Assembly (NCBI GenBank): GCA_027008885.1
Contig: JALVDQ010000166.1
Coordinates: forward strand, 1-12,055
Length of the DNA: 12,055 nucleotides
Direction of reading: 5' to 3'
From: Thiotrichaceae bacterium
GTDB taxonomy: Bacteria; Pseudomonadota; Gammaproteobacteria; Thiotrichales; Thiotrichaceae
The position numbers and the translations under genes are program-made. Below, piece after piece: positions 7,483 through 12,055 of the stretch; positions within the stretch are counted from its first letter, which is position 1, and the number at the start of each line of letters is the position of its first letter. The notes beneath the pieces are model-generated. The model made no database searches. It was not told where the DNA came from and saw nothing but the letters and a program-made list of their open reading frames with translations.

Positions 7483-7488
7483 ATTATA
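7483..7488 (-). promoter_or_regulatory. -10 element of the thioredoxin-fold gene
   Basis: A perfect TATAAT reads on the - strand 40 nt before the chosen ATG. No good -35 is present at the right distance, as expected for an activator-dependent promoter. The centre of the FNR-type box would lie near -48 from the start point this -10 predicts. Confidence 0.45.
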
Positions 7489-7517
7489 GCTATCTCCATG
7501 CAAGTTGTGCGTGATAT

Positions 7518-7531
7518 TTGATATATATCAA
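7518..7531. promoter_or_regulatory. FNR/Anr-type binding site
   Basis: TTGATATATATCAA is an exact match to the FNR consensus TTGAT-N4-ATCAA and is a perfect palindrome. It lies in the divergent gap between the thioredoxin-fold gene (-) and the DsrC-like gene (+), so one site could control both in response to oxygen. FNR-family regulators carry an oxygen-sensitive iron-sulfur cluster. The site does not fit the CRP consensus TGTGA-N6-TCACA. Confidence 0.75.
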
Positions 7532-7566
7532 TTAAGGGGTATGATAAGAGATATAGCTAATCTATC

Positions 7567-7572
7567 TATAAT
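7567..7572 (+). promoter_or_regulatory. -10 element of the DsrC-like gene
   Basis: A perfect TATAAT lies 35 nt before the start codon. The expected -35 position has no TTGACA-like hexamer. The FNR-type box would be centred near -54 from the predicted start point, between the classic class I and class II positions. A weaker alternative, TATAGC at 7552-7557, would put the box near -40. Confidence 0.45.
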
Positions 7573-7607
7573 AATTATTAATCAGCATTAATCAAAGGAG
7601 ATACACC

Positions 7608-7970
7608 ATGCTAAACATACAACAAACAGAAGCTTTTCCCCGTAAGCAGCCGAGAAACCATACAGGTCGCAGCATTGATCGTGACACACGTTTCAGAAAT
7701 ATAGAACAACGCGCCGAAAAAATGGGGCTGGAACTCAACGATGCCAGAATGGAAGCGATTGAATTTGTGCTGGATTTTTATGAACATTGTGAAGATTGCC
7801 GTAATGCACGCCAGCTAATGAAGGCTATGGATCAGGAATTTGCTGACAAAGGCGGCAAAAAATATCTCTACAGACTGTTTCCCGCTGGTCCCCTGAGCCA
7901 GATACACGAACTGGCTGATTTACCTGATTTAGGCAACCAGACAGACAAGGGATTTGGAACGAGTTATTAG
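7608..7970 (+). CDS. DsrC/TusE-family protein lacking both catalytic cysteines
   Basis: DsrC and TusE carry sulfur on a mobile C-terminal arm, as partner of dissimilatory sulfite reductase or in tRNA thiolation. This 120-residue protein keeps the fold markers: GLELNDARMEAIEFVLDFYE at 40-59, LMKAMDQEF at 70-78, KKYLYRLFPAGP at 84-95 and LADLP at 102-106. At the position of the first arm cysteine (QACK in DsrC) it has His100, and the end is KGFGTSY rather than the Cys-containing tail. Both transfer cysteines are therefore gone, as in the group sometimes called RspA. It has instead a CEDC pair (Cys61 and Cys64) where DsrC normally has no cysteines. AAGGAG sits 7 nt before the ATG. An FNR-type box lies upstream. 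A regulatory rather than sulfur-carrier role is inferred. Confidence 0.85.
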   Translation: MLNIQQTEAFPRKQPRNHTGRSIDRDTRFRNIEQRAEKMGLELNDARMEAIEFVLDFYEHCEDCRNARQLMKAMDQEFADKGGKKYLYRLFPAGPLSQIHELADLPDLGNQTDKGFGTSY

Positions 7971-8021
7971 TAATAGTAACAACTCAGCATATTCAATTTT
8001 ATAAGCTGTTGATATTTTTAG

Positions 8022-8052
8022 ATAGGGTCGGTGTAGCTTTGCGAAACCGACC
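8022..8052 (+). repeat. Single REP-like unit
   Basis: This 31-nt unit aligns with the first half of the pair at 1674-1739. The arm GGTCGG pairs with CCGACC here, where the other locus has GGTTGG and CCAACC, so the two differ by compensating changes that keep the hairpin. The head is ATAG rather than GTAG. It lies between the convergent DsrC-like and gloB genes, a usual REP position. The rest of that gap (7971-8098) shows nothing else. Confidence 0.7.
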
Positions 8053-8098
8053 GTGATTGTGAAGAGTCTACAGTAAATCAACAGGTTTTACCCAGCAT

Positions 8099-8932
8099 CT
8101 AATCATACTGAGTATCTTTCCAGGTACGCATAGCAGCAAAAACCTCTGCTGAATCATTAAGTTGCCTGCCAGTGGCTTGCTCAACCCTGGCAATCACCGC
8201 CGGATTATCAGTGCGCAAAAAAGGATTTGTTTTTAATTCAAGTGATAACAGGGATGGAACTGTTGCCTTGTCCGCATCAATCAATGCCCTGGCTGCTTCT
8301 TCTCTTGCAAGCAGCTCGGCATTTTCAGGTTCTACCCATTTGGCAAATCCAATATTGCCCAGGGTGTATTCATGGGCGCAATACACAAGCGTATCCTCAG
8401 GCAGTTGCCTGATACGTTGCAATGAATCATGCAGGTCTTTTAATGTGCCATCAAACACACGTCCGCAACCACAGGCAAAAAGAGTATCACCACAAAATAA
8501 TTTTTGATCTCCATAATAGGCGATATGACCCGATGTGTGACCAGGCAGATTGATTACTTCAAAACTAATATCTATTTTGTCAAAGCTGAGTAACTCTCCT
8601 CCTTGCAAGGGATGGCTGAGTAATTTGAAACCTGCACTGGGGGGACCATAAGCAGGTGGATGCGGGTTATTAGTGAGCAATTCAAATTCAGCCAGTGAAC
8701 CATAAACAGCAAGTTTGGGATATTTCGCCACTAGCGCAGGAATGCCATTTGCATGATCAAAATGAAAATGGGTCACTAAAATAGCCACAGGCTCAATATT
8801 TTCTTTTTCGAGCATATTAATGACGACTGTAGCGTCACCAGGGTCTACAATAACAGCATGGCGTTTTTCTTTATCACATATTAACCAAATGTAATTATCA
8901 GAAAAAGCCGGGACAGTGATAATATGATTCAT
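8099..8932 (-). CDS. gloB: Hydroxyacylglutathione hydrolase (glyoxalase II)
   Basis: This enzyme hydrolyses S-lactoylglutathione to D-lactate and glutathione, the second step of cytoplasmic methylglyoxal detoxification. The 277-residue protein is a metallo-beta-lactamase-fold hydrolase with the binuclear metal motif THFHFDH at 54-60, His132 in GHTSGH, Asp149 in CGDT and His187 in CAHEYT. The GCGRVFDGT segment at 155-163 is typical of GloB. The C-terminal domain ends MRTWKDTQYD, where glutathione-binding residues normally lie. It is slightly longer than the usual 250-260 residues. No clear SD precedes the ATG at 8932, and the gmk start lies only 21 bp away on the other strand. Confidence 0.95.
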   Translation of the reverse strand: MNHIITVPAFSDNYIWLICDKEKRHAVIVDPGDATVVINMLEKENIEPVAILVTHFHFDHANGIPALVAKYPKLAVYGSLAEFELLTNNPHPPAYGPPSAGFKLLSHPLQGGELLSFDKIDISFEVINLPGHTSGHIAYYGDQKLFCGDTLFACGCGRVFDGTLKDLHDSLQRIRQLPEDTLVYCAHEYTLGNIGFAKWVEPENAELLAREEAARALIDADKATVPSLLSLELKTNPFLRTDNPAVIARVEQATGRQLNDSAEVFAAMRTWKDTQYD

Positions 8933-8953
8933 TCTGTTGTTTTGAGGTTGTTT

Positions 8954-9571
8954 ATGAGTTCTGGAACACTATATATCATTTCTGCACCATCAGGGGCAGG
9001 TAAAACCAGTTTAATTGCAAGTTTACTGGAAAATATAAGCGATGTAGAAGTGGCAATTTCGCACACGACCCGTGCACCTCGTGAGGGCGAGATCAATGCG
9101 AAACATTATCATTTTGTAAGCGAGGATGAATTTTTAGCCGATGTTAAAAACAACAAGTTTCTGGAACACGCCAATGTCTTTGGCAATTATTATGGAACCT
9201 CCACAGATTCGGTGGATACACTTTTGCAAAAAGGTATTGATGTCATCCTTGAAATTGACTGGCAAGGCGCGCAACAAATACGTAAACTAATGCCCGAAGC
9301 GATTTCTATCTTTATTTTACCGCCCTCCAAAGAAGAACTGGAACGACGCTTGCGTGGTCGTGGCACTGACAGTGACGAAATTATCGCCAAACGTCTGGGG
9401 CAATCTTGCGAGGATATTAAGCACTATAACGAATTTGATTATGTGCTTGTTAATGACAGCTTTGACGAATCTGTCAAACAGTTAGCCAGTATCTTTTATG
9501 CTAATCGCAACAGACTCGAAAAACAGCAAATCAACAATCAGGCTTTACTGGATGAATTAACAGCAGATTGA
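8954..9571 (+). CDS. gmk: Guanylate kinase
   Basis: This essential cytoplasmic enzyme phosphorylates GMP and dGMP with ATP to give GDP and dGDP. The 205-residue product matches the usual length. It has the P-loop APSGAGKTS at 11-19, the GMP-binding segment SHTTRAPREGE (about 37-47) and HYHFV, GNYYGTS (GMP-base contacts), EIDWQGAQQ and the lid region RLRGRGTDSDE. The ATG at 8954 has GAGG six bases upstream. An ATG at 8924 in the same frame would add ten residues ahead of the normal MSSGTLYIIS start and would overlap gloB. In many gammaproteobacteria gmk is followed by rpoZ and spoT; here cytochrome genes follow. Confidence 0.96.
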   Translation: MSSGTLYIISAPSGAGKTSLIASLLENISDVEVAISHTTRAPREGEINAKHYHFVSEDEFLADVKNNKFLEHANVFGNYYGTSTDSVDTLLQKGIDVILEIDWQGAQQIRKLMPEAISIFILPPSKEELERRLRGRGTDSDEIIAKRLGQSCEDIKHYNEFDYVLVNDSFDESVKQLASIFYANRNRLEKQQINNQALLDELTAD

Positions 9572-9574
9572 AAA

Positions 9575-9637
9575 AATAATGAGAAAATAAAAAGTTCTCC
9601 AAAAAACTTAAGTTTGATTTAAGCTTTCTCATTTATT
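9575..9637. other. Weak inverted repeat in the gmk/cytochrome gap
   Basis: AATAATGAGAAA at 9575-9586 can pair with TTTCTCATTTATT at 9625-9637 with one bulge, and an AACTTAAGTT palindrome sits inside the loop. The stem is almost all A-T and starts 3 nt after the gmk stop, so it could be a weak terminator. The remaining gap up to 9746 is A/T-rich and shows no clear promoter. Confidence 0.3.
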
Positions 9638-9746
9638 ATGAAATACACAAATTGATAAACAATAGAGGAAATAAACGATAAGCACCCTCGAATAAAGCAA
9701 GTAGATGTACTTGCATAAACCAACCAAAACCGCAAAGGAATATAAA

Positions 9747-10697
9747 ATGAACAAACTAAAATCACTCCTGCTAATCTTCAGCACATTATTATTTACAACT
9801 ATGGCATTCGCCACTGACAACAGTCATGCAGAAGGTGAAAAGCTGTATAAATCAATCTGCGCCGCCTGTCACAGCATGGCAGCTGGTGGAATGGATATGG
9901 ACAAGCGCATTGCGCCACCCATGGCAGGCGTTAAAAAGCATTATCTGGATGCTTACCCTGATGAAGCATCATTTGTTGAAGCCGTTTCATCCTGGATTGA
10001 AAAGCAGGACGAAAGCAAAAGCCTGATGCCTGGTGCAATCCAGAAATTCAGGATCATGCCTCCGCTTTCAGTTCCCAAAGAAGACGCAAAAAAAATTGCA
10101 GCTTATCTCTATTCAGGCAATATAGAAATGCCCGCAAAACTTGATGAACACATGAAAGAAATGCATCAAAAAATGGGCATGGAGAAACAGCATCAGGCAG
10201 GGCATGAAATGAGCCAGCAACACATGCAAATGATGGGGAAAATGCCTCAAAAACCTCAAATGCCAGTGATGGCGCAAAAGCCGCCAATAAATCATGCGAA
10301 TAAAGCGCGCATGCAGATGGGACAAATGATTAACAGGATAAAACAGGGCATGAAAAACAGACAGGGTATGAATGCCTTTATGATGAAGCAACTACAGCTC
10401 TCAAATGAACAAAAGCAAAAAATGCAAAATTTAATTCAACAAAAAAAAATGATCTTGCAACCTCTTTATAAGAGGCTGCAAGAAATAAAACAGAGGATTC
10501 GCCAACTTGATGCCACCAACCAGGATTATAAGCAGCAAGTATTTGCCCTGGCAGAACAAAAAGCAAAACTGGTTTACCGCATGACCATTGAAAAAGGAGA
10601 AAAACGCTGGCAGATCGAATCAATACTCACCCCGCAGCAACGCGCCAAATTTAAACAACTCAGACAAAAACGCTTTAATCAATGGCAACAACACTGA
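9747..10697 (+). CDS. Cytochrome c fused to a Met/His-rich linker and a Spy/CpxP-like domain
   Basis: This 316-residue periplasmic protein has three parts after a signal peptide (about 1-22, ending AFA). Residues 25-125 form a class I mono-heme cytochrome c with the heme site CAACH at 38-42 and a probable axial Met104 in IMPPLS, followed by the usual C-terminal helix. Residues 128-202 form a low-complexity linker with 16 Met and 6 His, of the type that binds copper or other soft metals. Residues 208-316 are Gln/Lys-rich helices ending in LTPQQR at 294-299, the LTxxQ signature of Spy, CpxP and ZraP chaperones or metal sensors. I chose the ATG at 9747, after AAGGA with about 7-nt spacing, because the signal peptide starts there. 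The cytochrome gene 51 nt downstream is probably co-transcribed. Function is inferred: electron transfer linked to metal binding or envelope stress. Confidence 0.85.
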   Translation: MNKLKSLLLIFSTLLFTTMAFATDNSHAEGEKLYKSICAACHSMAAGGMDMDKRIAPPMAGVKKHYLDAYPDEASFVEAVSSWIEKQDESKSLMPGAIQKFRIMPPLSVPKEDAKKIAAYLYSGNIEMPAKLDEHMKEMHQKMGMEKQHQAGHEMSQQHMQMMGKMPQKPQMPVMAQKPPINHANKARMQMGQMINRIKQGMKNRQGMNAFMMKQLQLSNEQKQKMQNLIQQKKMILQPLYKRLQEIKQRIRQLDATNQDYKQQVFALAEQKAKLVYRMTIEKGEKRWQIESILTPQQRAKFKQLRQKRFNQWQQH

Positions 10698-10748
10698 GAA
10701 CTGTCTGGGATTTTCTAAAACTTAAACAAGCAGGAAACAAAAAAAGAT

Positions 10749-11216
10749 ATGAAAAATGTAAAGGTACTTTGGACAATAATCATATTGCTACTCATTATCA
10801 TAGGAGCACTGGGCTTTATAATGACCAAAGGCAGTGTAGGAAAAGTGGTTGACGGTCGTACATCCGTCGTTCTGACCACTGATGAGCGCAATCTGGTATT
10901 AAGCGAAATGCGCGCATTTTTGGTTAGTGTGCAAGGTGTGAGTCAGGCAATTACAGAAAAAGATCTGGATAAAGTGGCTGATCTTGCCCATAAGGCAGGA
11001 ATGGCAGCAGAGCTGAATACACCAGGTGAATTATTGCGCAAAATTCCCGTCGCCATGAAAACACTGGGTTTTGGTACGCGTGGTTTATTTGACGACATCT
11101 CTGCTGCGGCAAAAGCAGGAAAAGACCCCCTGGAACTCCGCAAGCAACTCGACTCGCTTATGAATAACTGTATTGCCTGCCATGCTGCATTCAGGTTGCC
11201 GGAACCACAAAAGTAG
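10749..11216 (+). CDS. Membrane-anchored cytochrome c'-like protein
   Basis: This 155-residue protein has a single N-terminal membrane helix (about 7-25) with a Lys before it, then a helical periplasmic domain ending in a C-terminal heme site CIACHAAFR at 141-149. A heme motif near the C-terminus of a helical bundle is the layout of class II cytochromes (c' family). No signal cleavage site is obvious, so it is probably anchored. Met54 in LSEMRAF might be the sixth ligand, but this is a guess. AGGA lies 13 nt before the ATG, a long spacing. It follows the cytochrome/Spy fusion by 51 nt, likely in one operon, and may be its electron partner. Confidence 0.82.
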   Translation: MKNVKVLWTIIILLLIIIGALGFIMTKGSVGKVVDGRTSVVLTTDERNLVLSEMRAFLVSVQGVSQAITEKDLDKVADLAHKAGMAAELNTPGELLRKIPVAMKTLGFGTRGLFDDISAAAKAGKDPLELRKQLDSLMNNCIACHAAFRLPEPQK

Positions 11217-11226
11217 AAGGTTGTCT

Positions 11227-11250
11227 GAGAAGTATTAAAAAAAGGGGGGG
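11227..11250 (+). repeat. Truncated 30-bp repeat, copy D, cut by the IS element
   Basis: Seven As followed by seven Gs repeat the core of copy B exactly over 14 nt. The match to copy B over 24 nt is 18, mostly from the homopolymers. The expected ATGGGT is missing: the IS481 end TGTACAAACC begins exactly where it should be. As with copies A and C, it starts about 10 nt after a stop codon on the same strand. This copy is less certain than the other three. Confidence 0.45.
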
Positions 11251-11255
11251 TGTAC

Positions 11256-11301
11256 AAACCGGGGACATCCTTTACAAATTAAACCGGAGACATAGTTTAC
11301 A
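11256..11301 (+). repeat. Subterminal direct repeats of the IS left end
   Basis: Two 21-nt units, AAACCGG(G/A)GACAT-NN-TTTACA, start at 11256 and 11281, 25 nt apart, and match at 18 of 21 positions. Repeated units near an IS end are usually transposase binding sites. Confidence 0.65.
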
Positions 11302-11335
11302 CATTATTATTAAATCGGCATAGGAGGAAACAACT

Positions 11336-12055
11336 ATGCCATGGAAACAGGATGATATTGTGGAACTAAGAAAACAGTTTATAGATGAGTATTTAGGCAA
11401 AAACTATCCCAGTTTTTCTTATTTATGCCAATCTTATGGTATCTCAAGACCGACCGGTTACAAGTGGGTATCACGATTCAAGCAAGGTGGTATAAACAAC
11501 CTTGAGGATCAATCACGTTGCCCCAAACATTTACCGAATAAAACGCCAGAAGAGATTTGCCAACTCATTATTGAAAAAAAGCTTGCCCATCCCTACTGGG
11601 GGCCCAAAAAGGTATTGGATAACTTGAAAAAGCACGATCCAAGCTTAGTATTACCCGCGGATAGCACCGCAGGTGAGATACTCAAACGGGCAGGCTTGGT
11701 CAAAAAAAGGAAGAAACGCTGGTGTGTTCCTGCCAACGAACAAGCCTTTGAAGAGATTACGAAAAACAATCAAGTTTGGGCTGTTGATTACAAAGGACAG
11801 TTTAAACTGAGGAATGGAAAATGGTGCTATCCACTTACCATGACAGATAGCCATTCGCGCTTTTTATTATGTTGTCAGGCACTGGAAAGTACGGCTTTTG
11901 AAGACACTAAACACTGGATGGAACAGATCTTTAGAGAATATGGATTACCTGATGCAATTCGTTCTGATAATGGTACACCCTTTGCGTCTATAGCCGCTGG
12001 CGGTATTAGCAGGCTCTCCAAGTGGTGGATACAATTGGATATTCGACCCGAAAGA
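11336..12055 (+). CDS. IS481-family DDE transposase (partial, runs off the window)
   Basis: The ATG at 11336 follows a strong AGGAGG (11322-11327) with 8-nt spacing, and the frame stays open for 240 codons to the last base. An N-terminal helix-turn-helix region (about 8-60) is followed by a second basic segment and an integrase-core domain. Asp151 in VWAVDYKGQF and Asp211 in IRSDNGTPF are the first two residues of the DDE triad. The last residues visible, IRPER, come just before the glutamate helix (usually P-NGRHERMH), which is outside the window. No frameshift or stop is seen, so the element may be intact. Confidence 0.92.
   Translation, partial: MPWKQDDIVELRKQFIDEYLGKNYPSFSYLCQSYGISRPTGYKWVSRFKQGGINNLEDQSRCPKHLPNKTPEEICQLIIEKKLAHPYWGPKKVLDNLKKHDPSLVLPADSTAGEILKRAGLVKKRKKRWCVPANEQAFEEITKNNQVWAVDYKGQFKLRNGKWCYPLTMTDSHSRFLLCCQALESTAFEDTKHWMEQIFREYGLPDAIRSDNGTPFASIAAGGISRLSKWWIQLDIRPER

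Larger units (their letters stand above)
11251..12055 (+). mobile_element. IS481-family insertion sequence, left part
   Basis: The element starts with TGTACAAACCGGGGACATC, a TGT-headed end usual for the family, and contains a transposase gene that is still open at the window edge. The right end and any target duplication lie outside the window. Insertion appears to be at the G-run of repeat copy D. Confidence 0.8.

Noticed and set aside
9652..9665. Possible second FNR-type site (TTGATAAACAATAG) before the cytochrome genes
   Set aside because: Only the left half-site matches TTGAT-N4-ATCAA; the right half has two mismatches, so it is expected by chance in A/T-rich DNA.

Overview
The window looks like chromosomal DNA of a gammaproteobacterium, most likely one with sulfur and/or C1/autotrophic metabolism. 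The case rests on proteobacterial housekeeping genes (sbcB, gloB, gmk), a CbbQ/NorQ-type MoxR ATPase, a DsrC-family protein, two multi-heme-pathway style c-type cytochromes, REP-like palindromes with a GTAG head, and an IS481-family insertion sequence. The genus cannot be fixed from the sequence alone.

Layout. (1) Positions 1-44 may hold the 3' tail of an upstream gene. sbcB (exodeoxyribonuclease I, + strand, TTG start behind a nine-G run) fills 135-1592. (2) The sbcB/PEPCK convergent gap (1593-1841) is crowded. It holds one copy of a 30-bp G-run repeat, a REP pair forming a 66-nt cruciform, and a second, slightly diverged copy of the last 47 nt of sbcB. (3) On the - strand, 7443 down to 1842 carries three genes: a periplasmic protein with two thioredoxin folds, a CbbQ/NirQ/NorQ-family AAA+ ATPase, and a 1153-residue protein. 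I assign the last to the PPi-dependent phosphoenolpyruvate carboxykinase family, because its motifs can be laid in order over the GTP-PEPCK active site. (4) A perfect FNR/Anr-type box lies between divergent -10 hexamers. It separates the thioredoxin-fold gene from a DsrC-like gene (+ strand) that has lost both catalytic C-terminal cysteines. (5) gloB (-) and gmk (+) are head to head with only 21 bp between their start codons. (6) Two cytochrome genes (+) follow. The first is an unusual fusion of a mono-heme cytochrome c, a Met/His-rich linker and a Spy/CpxP-like LTxxQ domain. The second is a membrane-anchored cytochrome c'-like protein. (7) An IS481-family element begins at 11251 and runs off the window.

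How the genes may work together. The PEPCK and CbbQ-type ATPase point to central carbon flux or CO2 fixation. The DsrC-like protein, the double thioredoxin-fold protein and their shared FNR-type site point to oxygen-regulated sulfur or thiol redox chemistry. The cytochrome/Spy fusion with its cytochrome c' partner suggests periplasmic electron transfer tied to metal or envelope stress. These links are inferred from gene context.

The most unusual items are the 30-bp repeat (three clear copies plus one apparently split by the IS481 element, mostly placed just after stop codons), the cytochrome-Met/His-Spy fusion, the PPi-PEPCK-like giant protein, the cysteine-less DsrC homolog with a new CxxC, and the duplicated sbcB tail. 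No tRNA, rRNA or CRISPR array was seen.
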